Positions 7,872 to 19,142 are shown, counted from the first letter of the stretch. The stretch: 64,000 nt of DNA from Rhizobium sp. Root708 (GCF_001429725.1 NZ_LMHV01000044.1:248001-312000), one strand, 5' to 3'. Program-made: numbers and translations. Notes: generated from the sequence alone by a model not told the origin.

Positions 7872-10800
7872 CGATGACGGAATCCGAATTTGGACGGTCG
7901 GCTGCGCTACTGGCGAGGAAGCCTACAGTATCGCCATCCTGGTGCATGAGGAAGCGGCCCGGCGAAAGCTGCATCCAAGAGTACAAATCTTTGCATCTGA
8001 CCTTGATGAGGGGGCATTGGCGACAGCACGGGAGGGTCGCTATCCACGCTCCATCGAGGCAGACGTTTCAGAAGAGCGACTTGCCCGTTTCTTCACGGAC
8101 GAAGGGACGCACTACAGAGTGCGCAAGGAAGTTCGAGAAAGCGTCCTCTTCTCCAAACACAGCGTGATTAAAGATCCGCCGTTCATGCGGCTTGATCTTA
8201 TCGCTTGCCGCAACCTTCTGATATATCTCGAACGTGCTATGCAGCAGCAATTGCACGCTGTCTTCCACTACTGCCTCAGACCGGGGCGTTATCTGTTCCT
8301 TGGTTCGGCCGAAACGGCCGATTCGGCGGCAGAGCTGTTTGCGCCGCTGGATCGAGACGCTCGTATCTATTGCGCTCGACACCAAACTACCCAGTTGCTG
8401 CCGGTCATGCCTTTCTCGACACCGGAGCGATTGGCTTTGCCGACGGAGACAATTCCAACGCGGGCCGACAACACCAATCTTACTGCGGCGATGCACCTCT
8501 CGGCGCTGGAGCAGATCGCACCGCCGACCGCACTCGTCGATGATATGCACAATGTTCTGCACTTCTCGCCGAGCGTTGGCAGATTCATCCTCCATTCCGG
8601 CGGAACGTTGTCCAATAATCTCCCAGCGATTGTCCGGCCGGAACTGCGGCTCGATCTCGCCTGGCACTGGCCCGCGCTCTTGATCAGAAGCAGCCGACCC
8701 TGACGCATCCGACGCTCGTGGCCTTTGACAGCGAAACGCGGCGTGTTGCAATGCACGTGATACCCGTGCCGGCCGCAGCCAACATGGGAGCGCAAGCGCT
8801 GGTGTCATTCATGGAAGGTGCAGCTGTATCTGAGAGCGAAGCGATGGACATCGCGCCGGATGCTGGGCCAGACGAAGTCCGGCGGCTGCACGCAGAGTTG
8901 AAGCTCGCGCAGGAGGCTCTGGTCGCCAGCCGTAACAGCCAGGAGGTGACCGTTCAGGACCTGCGTGCTTCGAATGAAGAACTGCAGTCGATCAATGAGG
9001 AATATCGCTCCACAGCCGAGGAGCTGGAGACCTCTAAGGAAGAACTTCAGTCCATCAATGAGGAGCTGCATACAGTCAACGCAGAGCTGAAAAGCAAACT
9101 GGCGAGTATTTCGGTCGCGCACAGCGACTTGCAAAACCTCACAACGGCGACTGAGATCGGCGCCCTGTTCCTCGACACGGATCTGCGGATCAAGATGTTC
9201 ACCCCTCCGGTGGCGGACCTGTTCAACGTCACTCGCGCTGACATCGGCCGAGCCATTACAGATTTCCGACACAGCCTCGAGTACGAGAACATTGAACATG
9301 ACGCCCAGCAGGTCCTGAAAAAATTGACTCCATTGGAGCGCGAAATCCGCAGCCGCGGCGGTCAATGGTTCGTCATGCGACTTCGGCCCTACCGAACCAT
9401 CGAGGACCGCATCGACGGCACCGTCGTCACTTTCGTCGATATCACCGAGCGTCGCAGAACTGAGGAGGCGCTTCGCGATAGCGAGGAGAAATATCGCACG
9501 CTTTTCGAGGGTATCGATGAGGGATTTTTGGTCGTCGATCTCATCGAAGACCAGACTGGTCATGCTACCGACATCCGCTACATAGAAGCAAACGTTGCCG
9601 TTGAACAATTGACGGGCTTCAGCGGTGTGGTTGGAAAGCTCGGGAGCGAGTTGCATTCCGTGACCGACCAATACTGGTTGGAGGCCATGGAGCTCTTCGA
9701 GCGCGTTCGTCAAAGTGGCGAGCCGATTCGGATGGAACACCACAATAAGCTGACCGACCGCTGGGTGAATGTGTACATAGTTCGTATCGGCGGAGCCGAC
9801 AGTCGTCGCATATGCCAAGTGTTTTCAGACATCACCCAGCGAAAGCGCGTCGAGGCAACGCTGGCGGGTCAACGCGAAGCGCTTGAACTCGCGCTTAAGG
9901 GCGGGCCGCTTGAACAGTCATTAGAGGTTAGTGGCCGTACTGCGATAACTGTTCCACGACGATCTTCGGTTTGCGTTCTACCGGGCCAATGCCGAGGGCA
10001 CGGCGCTGCGTCATATCACCGGGATGGCAGACGATTACGCGGCCGAGGTGGAGAATTTCAAGATTGGAGCCGATAGCCTGGCTTGTGGTCTGCCGACACA
10101 CACCGGTCGACCTGTCCTGACCGCCGATGTCATGGAAGATCCCAGTTGGTTACCGTGGCGCCATATGGCCATGCGCCACGGGTACCGGGGATGCTGGAGC
10201 TTCCCGATCCATTCATCGACCGGCGCCTACGTCGGCACTTTCGCCCTTTATTGGCCCGAACCGCGCGCGGCTACGGCAGATGACGTCCGCCTCGCTGATT
10301 TGATTACCCAGAGCGCCGCGATTATTATCGCGCGTGACATCGATGCGGCGCGCCTGCGCGAAAGCGAAGAACGGTTCCAGCAGTTTGCTGGAGCCTCGTC
10401 TGCAGGGCTTTGGATAAGGGACGCAAAAAGCCTGGAGATGGAGTTCGTCAGTCCCGCGATCGCGAAGATTTATGGAGTCGAGCCGGGTACCTTCCTCGGT
10501 GACATGAAGCTGTGGGCTTCGCTGATCGTTCCAGAAGATCGGGAGAGTGCTCTTAGGCACATGGAGGCGGCGCGCGATGGTGAGTCGGTTGTGCATGAGT
10601 TTCGCATACAGCGCTCCGCAGACGACGTATTTCGCTGGATTAGGAATACTGATTTCCCGCTTCGTGACGATGGCAACATTCCCAGGATCGGTGGCATCGC
10701 CGAGGATATTACTGAATCGAAGCTGGCGATCGAGCATCAAGGCGTGTTGCTGGCCGAACTACAGCATCGTGTGCGTAATATCATGGCAATCATCCGGTCG

Positions 10801-11397
10801 ATCGCGGCAAGGACCGCAGAGGGCGTCGCTAGCGTCGAAGAATATAAGGAAGTCCTGGCTGGCCGGCTAAGTGCCTTCGCCCGTGTGCAAGCGCTTCTTA
10901 CTCGCGGTCCAAATACCGGTGCCGGAATAGCAAGCGTCGTACAAGACGAACTGGCCGCGCTTGCTCAGAACAAGGATCAGATCGATGTTAACGGGCCGGA
11001 CGTGACACTTTCGCCGAAAGCCGCTGAGACCATGACGTTGGCCATCCATGAACTCGCGACAAATGCTAGAAAATATGGCGCCCTGTCCACGTCGGAGGGC
11101 GTGGTGCGCGTACGATGGAAAATCATCGATAAGCAAGGCGCTCGGTGGCTTAGCTTCGACTGGAACGAGAGCGGCGCGCCGGCTCGCACCGCGCCGTCAA
11201 GTATCAAACGGGTCGGTTTCGGCAGCGAACTGATTGAGGGACGCATCCCGTATGAGCTGAAGGGCCATGGGAAAATCGTCATCGAGGATGGCGGCGCGCA
11301 ATGCCATTTGGAGTTCCCGTTGCAAGACGGGGGGAGCGTTTTGGAGACGAGCGCGCTCCGCGGCGTGCGATTGTGTTTGGGGGAGCGATCGATATGA
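7872..11397 (+). pseudogene. C-terminal part of a CheR-PAS-HWE kinase fusion, frameshifted
   Basis: The frame opens inside the CheR methyltransferase core (IRIWTVGCATGEEAYSIA, the SAM site) and ends the CheR domain at about 8390. A coiled coil follows (NEELQSINEEYRSTAEELET, about 8960-9090), then three PAS units and a GAF-like stretch. Last is an HWE-type kinase (LLAELQHRVRNIMAIIRS at about 10750; HELATNARKYGAL). Frame is lost near 8665-8700 (premature stop) and near 9960. The missing CheB domain and first half of CheR lie on the minus strand at 23235-24129 and join at the same residue. This is a dead half-gene of a large chemotaxis-like sensor. Confidence 0.88.
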
Positions 11398-11763
11398 CCG
11401 GACAAGCTGACCTCTCGGGACAACGTGTCCTGGTCGTCGAGGATGACTACTATCTCGCAACCGATACCGCCCGCGCCTTGAAGGGGGCGGGAGCGGAGGT
11501 GCTAGGCCCATGCGCGACGGAGGGCGCGGCGCGAGCAGAGATCGCCGATGCGACACCACGCTGCGGTTCTCGACATAAATCTGCGTGGTGGGCGCTCTTT
11601 CGAACTGGCCGGTGACTTCATGAAGGATGGCGTGCCTTTCCTATTCATCACTGGATACGATCAGGAAGTTATTCCGGAAAGATTTGAGAAAGTTGTGCGC
11701 CTTCAAAAACCCGTAGAGTTCCGGCATATCATCCAAACCCTATCAGATGTTCTTAAAGTGTGA
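11394..11763 (+). pseudogene. CheY-like response regulator, frameshifted
   Basis: The ATG overlaps the end of the kinase. RVLVVEDDYYLATDTARAL is the receiver start. Frame breaks near 11560, just before the phospho-acceptor strand, and resumes as AVLDINLRGGRSFELAGDF with the late receiver motifs FITGYD and RLQKPV. As written, translation stops at 11615 without the phospho-acceptor Asp. It was the cognate regulator of the upstream HWE kinase and has decayed with it. Confidence 0.82.
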
Positions 11764-11953
11764 GCGGACCCGGCCTGGTTTTGCGCGAGAGCGAAGGCGC
11801 GGGCGATGGTCGGGGCGGTCGGGTGGCACTCGGTCGTTCGGCGACAAGATCACTGATGGGCCATCTACAGTTGAGCGACAGAAGGCTGCGGTGCCGGTGG
11901 ACCTTTTCGGAAACCCGCTCCAGGAATGAGCCTTTTCAAAAAGACCGCCCCGA

Positions 11954-12454
11954 TTAGCCTCTTGTCTGGAGATCAGACCGACGATTCGAAGTCGTCCGTG
12001 GAAAGGTAATCCCATCTGCGTTAGCAGTCTGGTAACTATCGGCGCCGTATATTAGGCATGTCGCATGTGTTCTGAAGTAGCGGCAGAATAGCAGGCAGTG
12101 CATATTTCTCCGGAACCCGCACATTTCCCAGTCCGTGCGGGTTCCATTCCCTCCAAAGTCACAGCTACGTACCTGGTCTGATGCGGTCCGTGCCGCCTCC
12201 TCCCAGCCAGGAAAGTCATTCACTGTCCGTAAGGGCAAATCAACGGCTGTGATCGAGGCAGCATCTCTCGCAAGCTTAGCGGCAAGTTCCGCAGCTTCCA
12301 GTCTCGCTGACGTCTTATACGGATAGTGTTTCCAGCACCACCAGTCCTGGCTGTCCCCCTTGCAGAAACCGAAACCAGCCCAGTCACCGCAATGACACTT
12401 GTGGGCGACCAGCTTGGGCGCACGTTTAGGTGTTTGGCGGTCAATATCACTCAT
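11954..12454 (-). CDS. Hypothetical protein with N-terminal Cys cluster
   Basis: The start ATG follows AGGAG. The first 45 residues are rich in Cys, Trp and His: C20-x-C22, C31 and C40 in a GDWAGFGFCKGDSQDWWCWKHY setting, likely a small zinc-binding fold. Residues 50-95 are helical and Ala/Arg-rich. The last 70 residues look less protein-like, so the true end may be earlier or the frame may be altered. Family not recognised. Confidence 0.55.
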   Translation of the reverse strand: MSDIDRQTPKRAPKLVAHKCHCGDWAGFGFCKGDSQDWWCWKHYPYKTSARLEAAELAAKLARDAASITAVDLPLRTVNDFPGWEEAARTASDQVRSCDFGGNGTRTDWEMCGFRRNMHCLLFCRYFRTHATCLIYGADSYQTANADGITFPRTTSNRRSDLQTRG

Positions 12455-12714
12455 CTTGATCTCCTGGCGTGTTTGACGGGATTGTTCACACGGATTACTC
12501 GCGTCGCAAGTCGCGCTCGAATTTTGGCTTCCAGCCTCGGGTCATACCTTGGCTCAGGGCTGCATCAGCCAGCGCCGACTGGAATCGGGAGATGCTCTAT
12601 ATCGTTGAGAAGTGTGGCGATCGTCGCCTTCGTTATCGTCATGGAAAGCGAGCGCGGTTTCGACGGCAAAATCGGTGTCTGCTCGGTAAGCATTCACCCG
12701 ACCGGCTTCTTTCA

Positions 12715-12963
12715 TCAATGGGTAGAAGCTCTCAATCGGGACGCACTCGTTTCGAAAGCGACCTCGACACTGCCAAGCGGACCGCCCCACGCCATGTCGT
12801 AAGCGTCTGCTGAATAGATGGACCAGTCTTGATAACCAGCGATAACGAGCAAGACCGCCATCAATAGCGGGTGGATCTCGGCAAGCGATGCCTGCGCAGG
12901 CATCGTCCAGTACGTGCCCGATATTTCATCCGCCCACGACCGCGTTATCGGCGTCTTGGTCAT
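12715..12963 (-). CDS. Small hypothetical protein (82 aa)
   Basis: AAAGGAG lies ten bases before the ATG at 12963; a TTG at 12984 is in frame but has no ribosome site. The product has one hydrophobic segment (IHPLLMAVLLVIAGYQDWS, residues 31-50) between a charged N-terminus and an aromatic, Gly-rich tail. It may be a small membrane protein. Family not recognised. Confidence 0.5.
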   Translation of the reverse strand: MTKTPITRSWADEISGTYWTMPAQASLAEIHPLLMAVLLVIAGYQDWSIYSADAYDMAWGGPLGSVEVAFETSASRLRASTH

Positions 12964-13138
12964 AGCCGCGCTTCTCCTTTCCAAGGCTTGAATGTTCTTA
13001 TTATGTTCTCTTTTTAGTAGGAGTCAATATTTTAGTCGCGTGGGGTTGGTTGCGAAATCGATGAAAAAGCGAGCCGCACCACTTCTCGTGAACACGCAAT
13101 ATCGGGCGTGAAACCTTGCCGTCTTCCGCGTGTCTTCC

Positions 13139-13573
13139 TTAGTGACGTCCGCGCTTTAGGGCGGTTCTATATACGTCCGTCAATCGCGTCCGCTCGGATG
13201 CGGTAAGAAGAAGGGTCCGGGTGAATCTCCGAGCGAGCAAAACATCGGGGGACCGTTGCCTTGTGTCGGAAGGGATCGGTCGCACCTTAATGCGCTCACC
13301 CAGCCCGACGTGATACTGGCTCAAGGTCAGTCCCGCCTTTACCAACAATGCCCGGACATCCGGTCGGTCCTCCGCCGCGATGACCCGCGAGAAGGCTTCC
13401 ACCAGCATATGTTTAGGAATGGGAAGTTCAATTTCGTCGACGAGATCGTTCCCGACGTCAGTGTCACGAACGAACCGTACGAACTCGGATACCGCATCGT
13501 TTGCGGCCTCCAGAGCAATTGTTTGGCGACTGTCAGGGGCTGCATTTGAGCGAAAGGGTCCTTCATAAAGCAC
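13139..13573 (-). CDS. Hypothetical protein (144 aa)
   Basis: The GTG start is set by GAGGAG six bases upstream; an ATG five bases before is in another frame. The product is soluble and mostly helical, with an ELPIPKHMLVEAFSRVIAAED segment and a basic C-terminus (LLARRFTRTLLLTASERTRL). I see no catalytic motif or signal peptide. Domain family not recognised. Confidence 0.6.
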   Translation of the reverse strand: MLYEGPFRSNAAPDSRQTIALEAANDAVSEFVRFVRDTDVGNDLVDEIELPIPKHMLVEAFSRVIAAEDRPDVRALLVKAGLTLSQYHVGLGERIKVRPIPSDTRQRSPDVLLARRFTRTLLLTASERTRLTDVYRTALKRGRH

Positions 13574-14011
13574 GGCATACTCCTCGTTTTTTTTGAAACG
13601 CTGGAGCTTCGGATTGGTTCATCGTACTTCGAGCGCTTCCTTCGCCGGGCGTGATCGATGGAGGCCCCGGGAACCGGCCACACGGACGAAATGATCGGTG
13701 ACAGGCTTTTGTGATGCCGCCCAAGATGAGAAAAAGGGCCGGTGCCTCCGATGCCGACCTTCCTTCACACGCCTCAATGATCTTGCCAGTACATCCGCGT
13801 TCAATGCAGAGGCGAATTCTATAAGCTGTTTGTAGCAAACGATTTTGTTGGACCCATAAGCGTTCCTCGCCATTTTTTAGGTCGTGATGATCGTGACGCT
13901 CTGGAAAAATTGCCTGGGCAAAGTCTAGTCCATTCCCTTGCAGACCGTTTGCCGATCTGGAGAATCGTGCTCATATCTTTCGGCTACTGCTAGCTATCAG
14001 AAGGATGCCTT
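13574..14011 (+). other. Non-coding stretch, possible remnant
   Basis: No frame with a good start was found. Minus-strand frames at 13563-13873 stay open, but their composition switches between frames, so at most they are remnants. Confidence 0.4.
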
Positions 14012-14674
14012 ATGAGCCCGTTTGATTCTGCACTGTTGCTCTTGGCTGGCTTCGCCGTTGCCGCTGTTTCGATCGGCGTCGTCGTGTGGGTGGTTCGTGG
14101 AATTGACCGGACGCGAGTAACGCAACACGGCGACGCCGCACGCGACCTGGCAATGCAGTCTGTCCTGGCAATCGATGACTTTGTCGGCGCTTGTTACATC
14201 GTGGCCCACGATTTCCCCGAATACGATGTGGACGAGCCGGAAAATTTCTTCCTTCACGCGGACGATCCAGTTCTCCTCCTACCGAAGGATGCGGACTGGT
14301 CACTACTGGATCGCGAGCTCTCAGACGAGATCAGGTGGCTGCCGAACCGATTGCGGAATGTTCGTGATGCTCTGGAATCTATCGACATAGAACCGCCACA
14401 GTTCAACGACCTCTTTGAACATCGGCAGGACGACTACGCCCGCCTCGGGTTGAGAGGTATGGACCTGGTTGAGCGCATCTGCACAACGTACCAATTGCCC
14501 TTGCCGACACGACCCGACTACTACAATCCACGGAAGGGCTTCGTGTCAAAAATACGGGAAATGGACGAATTCTGGAGGCGCCGCGTGCAAAGCGCAGGGC
14601 AGGTCCGCGATGAACCATCGAATGTGACGCCGCTATTCGGACGGACCGCAGCGCCCGAAACTGCTTTGACCTAG
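14012..14674 (+). CDS. Membrane-anchored hypothetical protein (220 aa)
   Basis: One N-terminal transmembrane helix (residues 6-29, LLLLAGFAVAAVSIGVVVWVV) leads into a cytoplasmic domain. That domain has an acidic middle (PEYDVDEPENFFLHADDP) and a helical remainder (DEIRWLPNRLRNVRDALESI). No enzymatic motif is visible. It is a single gene, convergent with the molybdenum hydroxylase remnant. It may be a sensor or scaffold anchored to the membrane; this is a guess. Confidence 0.65.
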   Translation: MSPFDSALLLLAGFAVAAVSIGVVVWVVRGIDRTRVTQHGDAARDLAMQSVLAIDDFVGACYIVAHDFPEYDVDEPENFFLHADDPVLLLPKDADWSLLDRELSDEIRWLPNRLRNVRDALESIDIEPPQFNDLFEHRQDDYARLGLRGMDLVERICTTYQLPLPTRPDYYNPRKGFVSKIREMDEFWRRRVQSAGQVRDEPSNVTPLFGRTAAPETALT

Positions 14675-14729
14675 TCGAGGAGAGGATGTTCTCGCATCCG
14701 ACCAATGCTTCGGGCCCCTCACCCGCGCC

Positions 14730-16220
14730 CTAGGAGATGAGACTGTCAATACGGATAGGAAGTCTGCGGATGCGTTTGCCGGTGGCGTGGTAGACTGCAC
14801 TGGCGATCGCCGCCGCTGTACCGACATTACCGAGCTCGCCCAGTCCCTTGACGCCCGCCGGATTAACGTCCCTGTCGGTTTCTGACACCAGAATGACTTT
14901 CACCTCTCCAATGTCGGCATTGACCGGCACCAGGTAGTCCTGCAGATCCCGATTGACGACGCGGGCGGCGCGTTGATCGAACTCGGTTGCTTCATGGAGT
15001 GCCGACGAGATCCCCCAGATCATGCCACCCATCAACTGACTTCGCGCGGTTCTGGTATTCATGATCCTTCCGCCGGCGAACGCACCAACGATGCGGGGCA
15101 CGCGAACTTCTCGCGTCAAGCGATGGATACGGACTTCGACAAACTCGGCACCGAAGGCGTACTTCATCTTGTCGCCCTTCTCGCCACTCACGAGCTCCGT
15201 CTTCCCCTTGTAAAGTTTGGAGACCGCGTCGGAGGAAGCGGCGTCCGGTCGGAACTCGGTATACTGCTCGATGACGCTGACCCCTAGACGGTTGAAGGCC
15301 TCCTTGAGCTCCAGCGATGCATCGCCGGCGATCAATTTGCGATCCGTGAATCTTATTGCCGCGGGATCACGACCGGCGAGCGGCCCGTCATTGGCCGTCA
15401 CCACAGCTCGCGCGAGCTTTTCGCGGATCTCGCCACATGCCTTGATGATGGCGGAAGAAACGCTCGCTGTCGTATTCGAACCGCCTGCGACAGGAGCCGG
15501 CGGAAGGCGGGTATCGCCCATCTCGACTTCTATGGCGCGCGGGTCGAGACCGAGTTGCTCCGCCGTCAGTTGGGTCGCCACCGTTCGTATCCCGGTGCCA
15601 ATTTCATGAGATGCCGTCTCAACGCGGGCTTGGCCCTCGTTCGTCAGCTTTATCCGCACGGCGCAAGGCGCAACGTTGGTGGGATAGACGGCGGTGGCAC
15701 AGCCAACGCCAATCAACCAATCGCCATCTCTCATGGCGCCGATCTTTGGGTCCCGTTTCGACCAACCGAATTCGCCTGCGGCCTGATCGTAGCACTCCAT
15801 CAGAGATCGGCTGGAGTATGGCTTTCCATCGATTGCGTCCGTGCTTGCATCGTTGACGCGGCGAAACTCGACGGGATCCATGTTGAGTGCGGCTGCCATT
15901 TCATCCATCGCGTTTTCGAGCGCATAGACATACGGAGTTTCAGGAGGTGAACGCATATAGCTTGGCGTCGGCCGGTCAGCCTTCACAAGGAAGACCTTCG
16001 TCAGGACCGAACCGTAATTGTAGATGCGGCCAGTGGTGGTCGTTCCGCCGACCACGTATGGGTCTGGGCGGGACGTCACCTCAAAACCCTCATGCCGGAA
16101 GGCGGTAATGTGGCCGTCGCGGGTAGCGCCCGAGAATTCGTTTTGGTGCTGGTCCGGCTTTGGACATCGCTTGCATTCCCACTCGATATCAAAACTCCCG
16201 GGCCCCGTTGCAGTTCCCAC
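14730..16220 (-). pseudogene. Xanthine-dehydrogenase-family molybdenum subunit, 5' third missing
   Basis: The 496 residues match the C-terminal two thirds of the molybdopterin-binding subunit (VTSRPDPYVVGGTTTTGRIYNYG, YMRSPPETPYVYALE, EIGTGIRT, GVKGLGELGNVGTAAAIASAVYHATG). The family is usually 700-760 residues. The N-terminal part, with the first cofactor contacts, is absent: upstream of 16220 no related sequence is seen in any frame. No iron-sulfur or FAD subunit lies nearby. It is a truncated gene and very unlikely to be active. Confidence 0.85.
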
Positions 16221-16984
16221 GCTTTGCCGCTGGCACTACGATATCCCGTGCGAATTCGGCTTTCCAAGCATGCAATCTTCGTTCCTTGCGGGATCAATTC
16301 ACTTGAGCCTTTTCGGACCGAGTCCGGCGATACAAGGCTCGAAGAAGGCCTCCCTCCCGTCAGCGTTTTGCTATACAGAAATTCGAGGGCGGTTTCGTCG
16401 GCAATCGGCGTAAATTCTTGTGAAGGCATTTCGCAGGCCAATTAGATGGCATCGCGTGGCCATTCTCAATCGTGATCTTGTGCGCTCAGCCGGGTTTGCA
16501 AGGCCACGGCCAAGTGTAGGATCGAACAACGGGAGCAGACGGCGACCATCACGATCACCGTGAGGTCCGATGGGCGATTCAAAAAAATAGGTGGAACCTG
16601 AGCCCTGGGTGATTGTTATCCGAAAGCAACTTCGTTGCACGTCCACTCGCAATGGATCGGAAAGCACGACGCCAGCGGCTGCGTCGAGCTTTCCGGGTTT
16701 GCGCCAATTTTTAACCCGGCTTGTTCGCGCGGCAAGGGCCAGGGAAGCCAGGTCGGTTCCAACCCCGGGGCATTCCCGCGGGCCCGCCCGTTATGCGACG
16801 CGCATCGTCGCCGAGCACCGGACGGGCAGCAAAAACCGAAGCCAGCCGACGTCCACGAGCCGCTTTCTGAACATGCCTGAACCGCCAAATGCCTCAAGTG
16901 CCTGAGCGGGTATAGCGAAATTACCATCGGCGCCCATTGTCGTGCGTGTTATGGAAGGTGAGTCTGGTCTTAGATATCCGGCCG
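16221..16984 (+). other. Non-coding stretch beside the truncated hydroxylase
   Basis: It holds no credible gene. It is where the missing third of the molybdenum subunit should lie, so this is probably foreign or scrambled sequence introduced when the gene was cut. Confidence 0.45.
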
Positions 16985-17191
16985 TCAACTGGCGCGCCGG
17001 CTGCGAAAGGAAGGACTTCTTGAAACAGACGGAGCTATCGTTCCGATCGGCAGGATGTCAATTACGTCGATAAGTCGAAACAGATGGCGGTCCCCTCCAG
17101 CTTCGATCACTATATCGTCGGTAGAAATACGTATATCCGTAGCAACAAAGTTTCTTTCATCGCCATCGTCGAGAATGGATACAACAAACAT
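16985..17191 (-). CDS. Small hypothetical protein (68 aa)
   Basis: ATG at 17191 (a GTG at 17203 is also in frame). The sequence opens MFVVSILDDGDERNFVATDI and continues as beta strands rich in Ile and Asp. The last 12 residues are Ser/Arg-rich and may be random. No clear ribosome site, so support is composition only. Confidence 0.35.
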   Translation of the reverse strand: MFVVSILDDGDERNFVATDIRISTDDIVIEAGGDRHLFRLIDVIDILPIGTIAPSVSRSPSFRSRRAS

Positions 17192-17413
17192 CGAAGTCCC
17201 CACGGCTTAAACAGCAAGAACAAGGTCTTCGAGTTTCGTTAATAATATATTAGCCGATTTGCATATTTGTTCGAACGACGCGTTCCAGGGTTATTCTTTG
17301 ACCGCAAGGCGGGTTCCTCGAAATCATGTGCGAAAAGAGGGCGCTCTATGACGATTGTGGAAGCCCGGAGCTGCGTCGGCCACATTTTGCGGCGGAGGCC
17401 GACAGCCAGCCCC

Positions 17414-17650
17414 TTATTGATGAATGGAGACGTGCCAAATGAAACGCGGCTTCGGTCTTCCGCACGGTTGCTGCGGCGTTTCTCCCCAATGGTTCCACAG
17501 GATATGCACAGTCTCCAGACCGAAAAATCTGCGTTGGCACAAGGCGCTAGTGAAGTCCGTCAAAATTGATCCTCCCGACCACATGTAACCGCAACGCGAC
17601 AGCCTGAGTTTCTCCGCGGTCCGGCATTCGGATAATGCGTGCGTGGACAT
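17414..17650 (-). CDS. Possible small Cys-containing protein (78 aa)
   Basis: AGGAGG lies ten bases before the ATG, the main support. The product starts MSTHALSECRTAEKLRLSRC and has four Cys and five Trp. No family is recognised and the composition is odd in the second half. Confidence 0.35.
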   Translation of the reverse strand: MSTHALSECRTAEKLRLSRCGYMWSGGSILTDFTSALCQRRFFGLETVHILWNHWGETPQQPCGRPKPRFIWHVSIHQ

Positions 17651-18141
17651 ATACTCAAGTGCCTCCTTGAGCGCGAGCGGCGGATGCTCGGAGGTTGAGA
17701 CGGCAGGCTGATGATGGCTTGCCGTCTCTTTCCTCTCCGGTCACATAGCCTCCTGCGCTTCTCGGCCACGACGGTCGACCGGTCGAACGAGGTTATTCAC
17801 TGTCGCAGGTTCACTCGCCACAGTTCAAATCTTCTGGCGAACCAACGATGGAAGTGCGCGCTGTCATTTTCATCACGCGCCGCCCGCAAGGGGCGATCGA
17901 AATGGAGGAAATAAATTGAAGGACAGGATCGCTGCCAGTCGTTTGGCCGGCGGCCCGAAGTTGAGCTCGTCCCCATCGCCCGGGTACTCGATATTGGCGG
18001 CGCCACCGAGTCTGTACCGGATCGTACAGAGGCGATTTCAGTTGGCCGCGGCTATTTACAACAATAGAAAAAGACGACATCTCCGCGGCCGTCGAATTAG
18101 GGCAGTCGGCCCGGCAGTATTCAGCACCGGTCGTTCGATCG
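17651..18141 (+). other. Non-coding stretch
   Basis: No supported gene on either strand. Short open frames lack ribosome sites. Confidence 0.4.
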
Positions 18142-18384
18142 ATGAGCAGCGAAAAAACCGAGTTCATGAAACCTATCCCTCACCTTAGATTTGGGCTCGT
18201 ACAATCGGACAACAGATATTCGGTCGTCGATATATTCACCGGCTGGCAGGCGGACTGGAACGGCTGGAAGTTAGGGGGTCTGACCGCCGAAGAGGCTGCA
18301 AAATTTGCCGACTTTTTGAATGCGCGCGACCTCCTCAACCGCGGTTGCCTGGCCCCCGACAATGACGGCACTCGAAACCAGTGA
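18142..18384 (+). CDS. Small hypothetical protein (80 aa)
   Basis: The product has a folded-protein look: FGLVQSDNRYSVVDIFTGWQ, then WNGWKLGGLTAEEAAKFADF with a clear amphipathic helix. The true start may be the Met at 18166. No good ribosome site. It may be a small phage- or plasmid-type accessory protein; family not recognised. Confidence 0.5.
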   Translation: MSSEKTEFMKPIPHLRFGLVQSDNRYSVVDIFTGWQADWNGWKLGGLTAEEAAKFADFLNARDLLNRGCLAPDNDGTRNQ

Positions 18385-18396
18385 ACGTCAGTCCTA

Positions 18397-18549
18397 TTAT
18401 GGAGGGGACCAGACATAACCAAAGCGACCGCCGATTTTCTCCAAGCCCTTCAAAACGAAATGGCGTTCGAGCGCCGTCAGACCATTGACCGCAACATTCA
18501 ACGCGTCCAAACCCGCCGAGACGGTGTGCTTCCAGAAATGTCTCTGCAT
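18397..18549 (-). CDS. 50-residue hypothetical protein
   Basis: An ATG at 18549 follows GGGGAAG. The protein runs MQRHFWKHTVSAGLDALNVA and continues VNGLTALERHFVLKGLEKIG to a GYVWSPP end. Alternating hydrophobic and charged residues suggest two amphipathic helices. It is convergent with the 18142 gene, 12 bases away. Too short for most gene callers; function unknown. Confidence 0.5.
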   Translation of the reverse strand: MQRHFWKHTVSAGLDALNVAVNGLTALERHFVLKGLEKIGGRFGYVWSPP

Positions 18550-19139
18550 TCATGTTCTTCCCCGGCTGGAATCATGTGAGAGAAAAAGCTACACGGACGC
18601 CGATGTTCCAGACCATTTCGAAGTCATTTCACCGAACGTTGGTCTGCGAACCGGGACGCGAGCATCAGCCCTAAAAAACCAGGAATGAATAAGTGTAAGT
18701 AGACATAAGGTTCTGCGCCATCCAGAGACGGTCGAGCCGCTGAGGGAGTGCACAATCCTCCGTGGCTACAGCTACACTGCTGCACAAAGGCTCGGTTCGT
18801 TGGCGTAACGAAAACCTATCTGAGACCAAAAGTCCGCTGGTCGCGTCCTTCTGAAGCCTACCCGCTTTTCTATCGTTCAATCGGCGGGCTGGTCTTTGGT
18901 AACCGAGCGGCCTCCTCCTGATCGACATCCTTCGATCCAAGAGATTCGCGAGGTTTGGGTGAACAAATGGCGCGCCTCACCCTGAAGGAGCATCTTGTCA
19001 GAGCCCCTTGGGTCAGGCAGCAGCCCTTTAATCAGCGGAAATTGTGGAAATCGTCTCAATTCGGAACAAAATGAACAACAGGAAAGTGACAACATGCTGA
19101 TCGGATGAAAATTATCTTTGCCTCGCAACACGGGGAAAG
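18550..19139 (+). other. Non-coding stretch upstream of the HU gene
   Basis: A 36-codon frame at 18967 is open, without a ribosome site or family. No other support. It probably carries the HU promoter, though no clear box was seen. Confidence 0.4.
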
Positions 19140-19142
19140 ATG

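Noticed and set aside
8805..9818. 337-codon open frame on the minus strand across the kinase half-gene.
   Set aside because: It is antisense to a clear coiled-coil and PAS region, which leaves long opposite frames open by codon bias. No ribosome site, no known motif.
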